This document shows, piece after piece, positions 32,039 to 39,307 of a stretch of 64,000 nt of DNA. A model generated the notes under the pieces. That model saw nothing but the letters and a program-made list of their open reading frames with translations. It did not search any database and was not told the origin of the DNA. This DNA is from an uncultured Clostridia bacterium (GTDB lineage: Bacteria > Bacillota > Clostridia > Peptostreptococcales > Anaerovoracaceae), in assembly GCA_938046095.1 (NCBI GenBank), contig CALIXS010000024.1, positions 62,001-126,000 on the forward strand. Direction: 5' to 3'. The translations under genes were made by a program, and so were the position numbers. Numbering within the stretch: the first letter of the stretch is position 1; each line of letters opens with the position of its first letter.

Positions 32039-32686
32039 ATGCCTGATATAAATGAACTGAAATTCGACGAGAAAGGGTTGATTCCGGCGATAGTGACGGA
32101 CGCTTCGACAGGAAGGATACTGACGCTCGCGTATATGAACAGGGAGAGCCTCGAGATAACGATCAGAGAAAAAAGGACGTGCTTCTGGTCGCGCTCAAGG
32201 CAGGAGCTCTGGAGAAAGGGTGAAACCTCGGGCAACATTCAGCACTTGAGGGCGATCGTTTCCGACTGTGACAGCGACGCGCTTATCGTATATGTGGACA
32301 AGGAGGGACCTGCGTGCCACAAGGGTACGGAAAGCTGTTTCGAATATCCCGTAACGGGCGACAGGCCGTGCGGATTTACGATGGAGGAGTTGTACGGACT
32401 GCTCCGCGACAGGAAGAGCAAAATGCCTGAGGGGTCGTATACAACGTATCTCTTCGAAAAGGGACGTGACAAGATACTTAAGAAGATAGGCGAGGAAGCG
32501 ACAGAGGTCGTCATCGCGGGGAAGGCCGACGACAGGGCAAACGCCGTGTATGAACTGGCTGATCTCGCTTATCACGCTGCCGTTCTCATGGCGGATATGG
32601 GTATTTCCGTAGAAGAAATAAAGAAAGAGCTGGAGTCGAGGCATGTTATAGATAAAAAAACAAAGCAGGAGAAGATGATAAAATGA
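32039..32686 (+). CDS. hisI: Bifunctional phosphoribosyl-AMP cyclohydrolase/phosphoribosyl-ATP diphosphatase
   Basis: This is a HisIE fusion (215 residues). The N-terminal HisI part shows LAYMNRESLEITIREKRTCFWSRSR-type residues and the zinc-binding DCDSDALIVYV and ACHKGTESCF segments. The C-terminal HisE pyrophosphatase part has the helical KKIGEEATEVVIAGK motif. Together they perform steps two and three of the pathway. It overlaps hisJ by four bases. Confidence 0.96.
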   Translation: MPDINELKFDEKGLIPAIVTDASTGRILTLAYMNRESLEITIREKRTCFWSRSRQELWRKGETSGNIQHLRAIVSDCDSDALIVYVDKEGPACHKGTESCFEYPVTGDRPCGFTMEELYGLLRDRKSKMPEGSYTTYLFEKGRDKILKKIGEEATEVVIAGKADDRANAVYELADLAYHAAVLMADMGISVEEIKKELESRHVIDKKTKQEKMIK

Positions 32687-33540
32687 CGGATGCACTGATA
32701 ATCAACAGGGACTGCCTGTCGAATTTTCATACGCATACGACTTACTGCGACGGAGCCGACAGTCCGCAGGCTTTGGCGGAGACCGCATATTCTTCGGGGT
32801 TTTCGGCGCTCGGCTTTTCGGGGCACGCCTGGTCTTACCCGGACAGGACATACGCTATGGACGAAGAAAATCTTGCCGGCTATATTTACGACGTGAATTT
32901 GCTTAAAGCCGAATACCGCGGAAAAATGGAGGTTTATCTCGGAATAGAAAGGGATTATTATTCTCCTCACGGCGCAGAGGTTTACGACTATATCATAGGC
33001 TCTGTTCATAATGTAGAAAGAAACGGTGAATTTTACTCTGTCGACAACTCTCCGGAGCTGTTTGCGGAGGCTATATCCGCCTTCGGCGGAGCGGAGCGCT
33101 TTGTCAGAGCATACTACGAAACAGAGGCAGGCGTACTCGAACGTACGGAGGGGCAGATCGTCGGCCATTTCGACCTTGTAACGAAATTCAACGGCAGGGT
33201 CGGTTTTTTTGATGAAGATGACAGCATATACAGGTCGATCGCTATTGAGTCCGCGAGGCGTATATGTGAAAGCTACGAGAGGTCTAAAGCATGGAAAAGG
33301 CTTCCCGAAGGGTTGCCCGATATTATGCGTCAGGCGATTATGCTCACGCATAAGCCGATCTTTGAGCTTAATACGGGGGCTATAGCGCGCGGATGGCGTG
33401 ATCTGTGCTACCCTGCGTCATTTATAATCAGGGAGCTTAAGGCTATGGGAGCTCCGATGATACTGAGCAGCGACTGCCATGACAGGAGGAGGCTGACACA
33501 GAGCTTCAAAGATGCCATTGAAAACGCTGCGAGCGCATGA
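32683..33540 (+). CDS. hisJ: Histidinol-phosphatase, PHP family
   Basis: The 285-residue PHP-fold phosphatase removes phosphate from histidinol phosphate, replacing the phosphatase half missing from hisB. Metal-binding motifs include NFHTHTTYCDGAD near the N-terminus, ALGFSGHAW, LGIERDYY, IIGSVHN, GHFDLVTKFN and the final SSDCHD. It is the last gene of the operon; I see no strong terminator behind it. Confidence 0.93.
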   Translation: MTDALIINRDCLSNFHTHTTYCDGADSPQALAETAYSSGFSALGFSGHAWSYPDRTYAMDEENLAGYIYDVNLLKAEYRGKMEVYLGIERDYYSPHGAEVYDYIIGSVHNVERNGEFYSVDNSPELFAEAISAFGGAERFVRAYYETEAGVLERTEGQIVGHFDLVTKFNGRVGFFDEDDSIYRSIAIESARRICESYERSKAWKRLPEGLPDIMRQAIMLTHKPIFELNTGAIARGWRDLCYPASFIIRELKAMGAPMILSSDCHDRRRLTQSFKDAIENAASA

Positions 33541-33591
33541 TAAAATTAAATAGTTATGTCATAAGCATTTTTGTTTACAGAAAGGGATAAT

Positions 33592-34812
33592 ATGAAAAAA
33601 GGCATATTTATTGTATCTGTCATTGCGCTTGTCATCATAGTCGGAGGTGCCCTCGGATACGGTATTTATAAGAACATTGACCATACAGTTCCTTATGACT
33701 ATGAGCTTGAAAATTATATCAAGGTAGGTGATTACAAGGAGTTGCCTTACTATAAGGAAACCGCCGAGGTGTCGGATGAGGATGTGGACACGGAAATAAA
33801 GTCGAGACTCGAGAAGGCCGCGAAATCCGAACAGGTAAAGGAGGGTACGGTGACCGAGGGTGATTCTGTCAACATCGCGTATGTCGGGAAAATCGACGGA
33901 GAAGAATTTGAGGGAGGCAAGTCGGATTCTTATGACCTGGAAATAGGATCGGGAACCTTTATCGACGGCTTCGAAAGCGGTCTTACAGGTCACAGTATCG
34001 GCGAGACCGTCGTTTTGAACCTCCGGTTTCCGGAAGATTACCATAATGCCGATGTGGCGGGAAAGCCGGTCGAATTTACCGTCACGATCAACTATAAGAC
34101 CGTAAAGGAGACACCGGAGCTCGATGAGAGCTTCGTTAAGGACAATACGAAAACGGGCTCAAAGACCGTAGATGCGTATAAAAAAGAAGTCAAAGAAGAA
34201 TTGCTGAAGAAAAAGCAGGATTCAATCGATAACGCCATGAAGGATGAACTGTGGTCGTATATTTCGGATAACAGCGAGGTCACGAAATATCCGGAAAAGG
34301 AGCTTGGCGACGCTCTGGTTCAAGCCGAAAAAAAGACGGAGCAGTACAAGGCTCAGGCTTCATCATACGGCTACAGCTGGGCGGAGTACCTCGCGGCGAC
34401 GGGCATGAATGAAGAAAGCTTTGCTCAGCGACAGAAAGAGAGCGCTCAGAAACAGGTGAAAGATAGTATGATGATGTACTACATCGCCAGAAAAGAGGGC
34501 ATCAAATTCACAAACAGAGAATATAAGAAGCGCATCGCGGAGATACTCGACATGAACGGAATATCGGAAGAGGATTTCAAAACGAAATATTCGATGACGC
34601 CTCGCGAATACGCCGACCAAAACGGTTGGAGGGAGGGCTTCTATCTCGAAAAGGTGCTCGACAGGATAGAGTCCTTCGGTAAAGAGGTTACAAAGGACGA
34701 GTATGAGAAGATCAAAGCCGAACGTGACACCGCGGCTGAGGGCGCATCCGCATCATCGGATAATACGGCTTCTGACGCTTCTGCACAATCGGATACGTCT
34801 GCGACAGATTAG
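33592..34812 (+). CDS. Membrane-anchored FKBP-type peptidyl-prolyl isomerase related to trigger factor
   Basis: The 406-residue protein starts with a signal-anchor helix (about residues 3-25). An FKBP domain follows at about residues 80-165 (EGDSVNIAYVGKIDGEEFEGG to the PVEFTVTINYK strand), with the domain order and the ETPELDESFVK linker of trigger factor. A helical chaperone-like C-terminal region and an Ala/Ser/Asp/Thr-rich tail complete it. It lacks the ribosome-binding GFRxGxxP loop, so it probably folds exported proteins outside the membrane. The ATG at 33592 follows AAAGGGA; an ATG 21 bases upstream has no such site. The true cytosolic trigger factor is at 56542. Confidence 0.85.
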   Translation: MKKGIFIVSVIALVIIVGGALGYGIYKNIDHTVPYDYELENYIKVGDYKELPYYKETAEVSDEDVDTEIKSRLEKAAKSEQVKEGTVTEGDSVNIAYVGKIDGEEFEGGKSDSYDLEIGSGTFIDGFESGLTGHSIGETVVLNLRFPEDYHNADVAGKPVEFTVTINYKTVKETPELDESFVKDNTKTGSKTVDAYKKEVKEELLKKKQDSIDNAMKDELWSYISDNSEVTKYPEKELGDALVQAEKKTEQYKAQASSYGYSWAEYLAATGMNEESFAQRQKESAQKQVKDSMMMYYIARKEGIKFTNREYKKRIAEILDMNGISEEDFKTKYSMTPREYADQNGWREGFYLEKVLDRIESFGKEVTKDEYEKIKAERDTAAEGASASSDNTASDASAQSDTSATD

Positions 34813-34864
34813 TCCGCAACAGACGCGGCTGACACAGCGGAATAGTATTTTGATACGGATGTAT

Positions 34865-34898
34865 ACCCGGCCGCTTAAAGCGGCTGGGTCGTTTTTTT
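34865..34898 (+). terminator. Terminator after the FKBP foldase gene
   Basis: ACCCGGCCGCT and AGCGGCTGGGT form an 11-bp stem with one G-U pair, followed by CG and seven T residues. Confidence 0.85.
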
Positions 34899-34970
34899 GT
34901 GGAAAAACACTTCGGATTGGTGTAAAATAAAAGGCGATGTTGCAGGGTCGTTTTGTACGGAGGTTTGTTT

Positions 34971-35438
34971 ATGAGATGCCCGTTTTGCGATAATGACGAC
35001 ACGAAAGTGATAGACTCAAGACCGATAGAGGAGGGGCGCGCAATCAGAAGACGCCGCGAATGTGAGAAGTGCGGCAAGCGCTTTACGACGTACGAAAAGG
35101 TCGAGGCCTCCATAATCATGGTAGTCAAGAAGGACGGCAGCCGTGAAGCATTTGACCGCAACAAAGTACTTAACGGCATCGTGAAGGCTTGCGAGAAGAG
35201 ACCCGTTTCGATGGACGAGATTGAAAATGTTGTGAACGAGATAGAGCGCGGCCTCAATAATATGATGGAAAGGGAAGTAAAGAGTACGTTCATAGGTGAG
35301 CTCGTCATGGAGCAGCTCAAGTCGCTCGATGAGGTCGCTTATGTAAGATTTGCTTCAGTTTACAGGCAGTTTACGGATGTGGGGACTTTCATAAAGGAAA
35401 TAGAAAGCCTTATGGGAAATAAAGACAAGGAGAGATGA
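34971..35438 (+). CDS. nrdR: Transcriptional repressor NrdR
   Basis: NrdR represses ribonucleotide reductase genes in response to dATP. The 155 residues have the N-terminal zinc ribbon with Cys3, Cys6, Cys31 and Cys34, followed by an ATP-cone domain (MVVKKDGSREAFDRNKVLNGIVKAC). The ATG at 34971 is preceded by CGGAGG and starts the conserved MRCPFC; an earlier ATG adds six unconserved residues. It overlaps cmk by four bases. Confidence 0.96.
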   Translation: MRCPFCDNDDTKVIDSRPIEEGRAIRRRRECEKCGKRFTTYEKVEASIIMVVKKDGSREAFDRNKVLNGIVKACEKRPVSMDEIENVVNEIERGLNNMMEREVKSTFIGELVMEQLKSLDEVAYVRFASVYRQFTDVGTFIKEIESLMGNKDKER

Positions 35439-36103
35439 TGGCTGACAGACACGGCTTGCTCAGAATTGCAATAGACGGACCGGGCGGCTCCGGAAAGAGC
35501 ACCGTCGCCAGGCTTATAGCAAAGGATTACGGGATAGATTACATCGATACGGGAGCGATGTACAGGGCCGTCGGATACAAAGCCGGAACGTTCGGGATAC
35601 CTTTTGAAGACAGCTGCGAACTCCGTGAACTTCTCGACAATACCGGAATAGATTTCAGGAACGGTCGTATAATGCTCGACGGGGAGGACATAAGCAAAAT
35701 GATAAGAACGCAGCAGGTATCCATGTGGGCATCGGAATGCTCGAGACTTGCACCTGTACGCAAAAAGCTCGTCGAAATTCAGAAAGCGATGGGGAAAAAC
35801 AGGAGCGTCGTAATGGACGGGCGCGACATCGGTACGAACGTCATGCCGGACGCCGAGTTCAAATTTTACATAACTGCGACTCCCGAGGAGCGCGCCATGC
35901 GAAGATATAAAGAGCTCACAGACAAGGGAGTGCGGTCTGATTATGACACGGTGCTTTCCGAGATAAACGAGAGGGACTATAACGACATGCACAGGAAGCT
36001 TGATCCGCTCAGAAAGGCTGATGACGCCATAGAAATCGACACCACCGACATGACGGTAGATGAAGTGACGGGCAAAATAAAAAGCATCGTGGAGAGCAGG
36101 TAA
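35435..36103 (+). CDS. cmk: Cytidylate kinase
   Basis: Cmk phosphorylates CMP and dCMP. The 222-residue protein begins with the P-loop AIDGPGGSGKSTVAR, has the DTGAMYRAVGY substrate motif, and the VVMDGRDIGTNVMPDAEFKFY block typical of CMP kinases. It is coupled to nrdR by a four-base overlap, so two nucleotide-metabolism functions share an RNA. Confidence 0.97.
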   Translation: MMADRHGLLRIAIDGPGGSGKSTVARLIAKDYGIDYIDTGAMYRAVGYKAGTFGIPFEDSCELRELLDNTGIDFRNGRIMLDGEDISKMIRTQQVSMWASECSRLAPVRKKLVEIQKAMGKNRSVVMDGRDIGTNVMPDAEFKFYITATPEERAMRRYKELTDKGVRSDYDTVLSEINERDYNDMHRKLDPLRKADDAIEIDTTDMTVDEVTGKIKSIVESR

Positions 36104-36139
36104 AAGGCAAATAACATTATGGAAAAATCGTCCTTCAGA

Positions 36140-36168
36140 TTGCGGCAGGTCCGTCGCGATGGTATAAT
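36140..36168 (+). promoter_or_regulatory. Promoter of the radC-mre cluster
   Basis: TTGCGG (36140-36145) and a perfect TATAAT (36163-36168) are spaced by 17 bases, 53 bases before radC. No other good promoter is seen before mreB. Confidence 0.7.
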
Positions 36169-36221
36169 AAACAGTGCTTTATATCATCGCTTCCGCGGCA
36201 TGACCGATATACGGAGGAACG

Positions 36222-36908
36222 ATGAACATCAAACATTTGCCACAGGAGGAAAGACCTGCGGAGAGAGCTATGTCCGCAGGCATAGGAGCCTTGTCCAATT
36301 CCGAACTGATAGCACTTATCCTGCACACGGGGACAAAGGAGGCTTCCGCCATTGAACTCGCTTCACGGCTGATTGCGTCTCAGGAGGAGGGAATAAGGGG
36401 GCTTTTTTCGGTCGGCCCGAGGGAGCTGATGAAGACGAAGGGTATCGGAATGTCAAAGGCCTGTGCCGTGGCGGCCGCCGTGGAGCTCGGCAGAAGAATG
36501 CAGAAGCTCACAAGGAACGGAAGGCGAAAAATTGCAGGCGCTGAGGATGCCGCCGGAATGTTCATGCAGGATATGCGATATGAAAAAAAGGAGCATTTCA
36601 GGTGTGCACTGCTCGATACGAGAGGTCACGTCATGCATATAGAAAACATATCGACAGGCGAGCTTACGGGGGCGCCCGTTCATCCGCGCGAGGTGTTTTC
36701 TCCGGCTATCAGGATGAGTGCGGCGGGCGTGATCTTTGCCCACAATCATCCGAGCGGCGACCCCACGCCGAGCGATGAGGATATAGCGACAACGGACCGG
36801 CTGTGCGATATAGGCAGGCTTCTCGGTATAAGAGTGCTTGACCATATAATAATCGGTGACGGGTGTTTTGTGAGCATGGCGAGCAAAGGCCTTATGGAAC
36901 CGAAGTGA
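36222..36908 (+). CDS. radC: RadC family JAB-domain protein
   Basis: The 228-residue protein has an N-terminal helix-hairpin-helix region and a C-terminal JAB/MPN metalloprotease-like domain with the HNHPSGDPTPSDED motif, which contains the zinc ligands. The name RadC is historical; its biochemical role is not settled. In many Firmicutes radC sits directly before mreB, as here. A GGAGG site precedes the ATG. Confidence 0.93.
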   Translation: MNIKHLPQEERPAERAMSAGIGALSNSELIALILHTGTKEASAIELASRLIASQEEGIRGLFSVGPRELMKTKGIGMSKACAVAAAVELGRRMQKLTRNGRRKIAGAEDAAGMFMQDMRYEKKEHFRCALLDTRGHVMHIENISTGELTGAPVHPREVFSPAIRMSAAGVIFAHNHPSGDPTPSDEDIATTDRLCDIGRLLGIRVLDHIIIGDGCFVSMASKGLMEPK

Positions 36909-36927
36909 TGAATTTGGAGGTTTATAT

Positions 36928-37965
36928 ATGTTCTTTTCCGCTAAAGATATGGGTATCGATCTCGGCACTGCAAACACGCTGATATACCTTAAGGACAGCG
37001 GCATAATCCTTAATGAGCCGTCTGTAATAGCCATCGATAAACGCCGCAACATAACTCTCGCCGCCGGTGACGAGGCAAAGGCGATGATAGGTAAGGCGCC
37101 CGCAAATATACTCGTTGTCAGGCCTCTCCAGGACGGTGTCATTTCGGACTTTGACAGAACCTCCGATATGCTGAGAGCGTTTATCGAGAAAGCTGTGACG
37201 GCGAACAGGATAAAAAATTTCCGCGTAGTCGTAGGGGTACCGAGCGGCGTTACTGAAGTCGAGAAGAGAGCGGTAGAAGAGGTAGTAAGGCAGATGGGGG
37301 CGTCGGAGGTATATATACTCGAGGAGCCTATGGCGGCAGCTATCGGCGCGGGTCTTGACGTCGACAGCTCTACCGCGTGCATGATAGCGGATATAGGGGG
37401 CGGCACAACCGACATAGCTATTATAGCGCTCAGCGGCATCGTGGCGAGTACGTCTATCAGACATGCGGGGGACAAGTTCAACGAGGCTATAATTCAGTAT
37501 GTGCGTAAGCGTTACGCTCTTCTTATCGGTGAGAAAACCGCCGAGAACCTTAAGATCGAAGCCGGTGCAGCATGCCTCGACATCGACGATAACGGCGACG
37601 AGATCATAAAGACGGTGAAGGCGAGCGGGCGTGACATAATATCCGGTCTTCCTAAGATAATGGACGTAACGAACAGGGATATCATGCTCGGGCTTCAGGA
37701 GTCGATAGATATCGTGATAGACGGTATCAAAACGACAATAGAAAAAGCGCCGCCCGAAATAGCGGCGGATATAGCTGCCAACGGAATGGTTCTTTCCGGA
37801 GGCGGAGGCATGATTTACAATCTCGACAAGCTCATAGAGAAAAGAACCGGGATTAAAGCGACAATAGCCGAAAACGCTTTCGAGGCGGTTGCTCTCGGAA
37901 CAGGCATGAGCCTGAACGACATAGAAAAGCTCAAAGTTCATGCGTCGAGCATCAAGCGCAAGTAG
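36928..37965 (+). CDS. mreB: Rod shape-determining protein MreB
   Basis: MreB is the bacterial actin that organises the elongation machinery under the membrane. The ATP-binding motifs are present: MGIDLGTANTLIYLKDSGI (phosphate 1), ADIGGGTTDIAI (phosphate 2) and NGMVLSGGGGMI (adenosine motif). The 345-residue length is normal. It is preceded by a strong GGAGG and begins the mreBCD set. Confidence 0.97.
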   Translation: MFFSAKDMGIDLGTANTLIYLKDSGIILNEPSVIAIDKRRNITLAAGDEAKAMIGKAPANILVVRPLQDGVISDFDRTSDMLRAFIEKAVTANRIKNFRVVVGVPSGVTEVEKRAVEEVVRQMGASEVYILEEPMAAAIGAGLDVDSSTACMIADIGGGTTDIAIIALSGIVASTSIRHAGDKFNEAIIQYVRKRYALLIGEKTAENLKIEAGAACLDIDDNGDEIIKTVKASGRDIISGLPKIMDVTNRDIMLGLQESIDIVIDGIKTTIEKAPPEIAADIAANGMVLSGGGGMIYNLDKLIEKRTGIKATIAENAFEAVALGTGMSLNDIEKLKVHASSIKRK

Positions 37966-37997
37966 GCCGAACAATCGATGTGTATCAGAGGCTTGGC

Positions 37998-38807
37998 ATG
38001 AAATGGATCAAAGAACATAAGCTGATCAGTATGCTTATTGTCGTGCTGATCGCAGCCCTTACGGTGCTCGGACTTACATTTTCCTACGGCCGTTCGGGAG
38101 GAAGCATTCTCAATCGCCTGTATACGACACTCGAAAAACCGATGACGGGATTCGGAAATACCCTTAAAGAGAATTTTAAGGGAATATTTTCGTATCGCGA
38201 TCTTCTTGACGAAAACGACAGGCTTAAAACGGAAAACGAAGAGCTCAGGCGCGAGGTGAACCAATTGACCCTGACCGCAGATGAGCTTCGACAGCTGAAT
38301 GAGCTTTCGGGCGCACTGAATTATGACTTCGTCGAAAGTGAAGACGATATTGTGACTGCGAACGTCGTTTCGCTCGACGGCACGAATTGGATGAATGCAT
38401 TTACGATAGATACGGGCAGCGAAAAGGGCATAGCCGAAGACAATGTGGTGCTGTGCGGAGAGGGGCTCGTAGGGAGAATAGCAGAGACAGGGACAGGCTG
38501 GTCGAAGGTGGTGCCGTTGATCGACGAGTCGAGCAGAATAAGCTTCAATATAGAGGGCAACGATAACCTGCTCGGAATAATCGAAGGATCGGAGAACGGG
38601 ACGCTTTCGGGTTATATGCTCGACAGCGGCGCGGACGTATCGGAGGGTGACGTGCTCGTCACCTCCGGCATGGGAAGATATCCGGCGGGAATAATAATAG
38701 GCAAAATATCAAAGGCCGGCTACGACAGCAATAAACAGCTCATGATAATATCCGTTAAGTCGAAGGTCGATTTTACCTCCCTCAGAAAGGTGAGCGTAGT
38801 GCTATGA
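37998..38807 (+). CDS. mreC: Cell shape-determining protein MreC
   Basis: MreC links MreB to the penicillin-binding proteins. It has one N-terminal membrane helix (about residues 8-28), a coiled coil (DENDRLKTENEELRREVNQL) and the C-terminal beta-rich MreC domain with VVPLIDESSRISF and GDVLVTSGMGRYPAGI. I chose the ATG at 37998 because AGAGG lies just upstream; a GTG at 37980 would add six residues without a ribosome binding site. It overlaps mreD by four bases. Confidence 0.94.
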   Translation: MKWIKEHKLISMLIVVLIAALTVLGLTFSYGRSGGSILNRLYTTLEKPMTGFGNTLKENFKGIFSYRDLLDENDRLKTENEELRREVNQLTLTADELRQLNELSGALNYDFVESEDDIVTANVVSLDGTNWMNAFTIDTGSEKGIAEDNVVLCGEGLVGRIAETGTGWSKVVPLIDESSRISFNIEGNDNLLGIIEGSENGTLSGYMLDSGADVSEGDVLVTSGMGRYPAGIIIGKISKAGYDSNKQLMIISVKSKVDFTSLRKVSVVL

Positions 38808-39307
38808 ACCTCAGAATATCGATGGTGACATTTGCGGCTATATTCCTTATTCAGCCGATACTGAACATGTATCTGCCGGCAGGCCTGAGGATTGATATCG
38901 ACCTTTGCCTCGTTTCGGTGATGGCGCTGACGATGGAGCATGACAGGCTTGTCAAGCCGCTGGCCGTCGCGTTCGCGTTCGCTCTGCTGGAGGATATATG
39001 CTACAATACATATACGGGACCGACTCTACTTGCCATGCTTTCGGTCGTCGTTCTCACGCTTTTTGCGCGCAGATTGTTCAACACTGAAAATCCCATATTT
39101 GATATTCTGTTCGCCGCAGTATCGTTTTTTGTTTACGGCAGTGTATATTGGGCGATATGCCGCGGTCTCGGCGCGGCGTACACGTATTTTTATATGCTCA
39201 AAAGGCTTCCGGTAAGTCTCGCGGTCAATACCGCGATAGCAGGTGTCATGATACTTCTGACGGCGAGCAAAGCGGCTCAGGCGCGGAGGGACAGCTACTT
39301 CAAATGA
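38804..39307 (+). CDS. mreD: Rod shape-determining protein MreD
   Basis: This is a 167-residue membrane protein with about five helices, located between mreC and PBP2, where MreD is expected. It is poorly conserved in sequence, but DIDLCLVSVMALTMEHDRLVKPLAVAFAFALLEDICY (in two blocks) resembles the family core. It overlaps both neighbours by four bases, so the three are translationally coupled. Confidence 0.88.
   Translation: MNLRISMVTFAAIFLIQPILNMYLPAGLRIDIDLCLVSVMALTMEHDRLVKPLAVAFAFALLEDICYNTYTGPTLLAMLSVVVLTLFARRLFNTENPIFDILFAAVSFFVYGSVYWAICRGLGAAYTYFYMLKRLPVSLAVNTAIAGVMILLTASKAAQARRDSYFK

Noticed and set aside
39148..39303. Longer N-terminus for PBP2 inside mreD
   Set aside because: The extra residues are basic, unconserved and overlap mreD; the ATG at 39304 has GGAGGG upstream.
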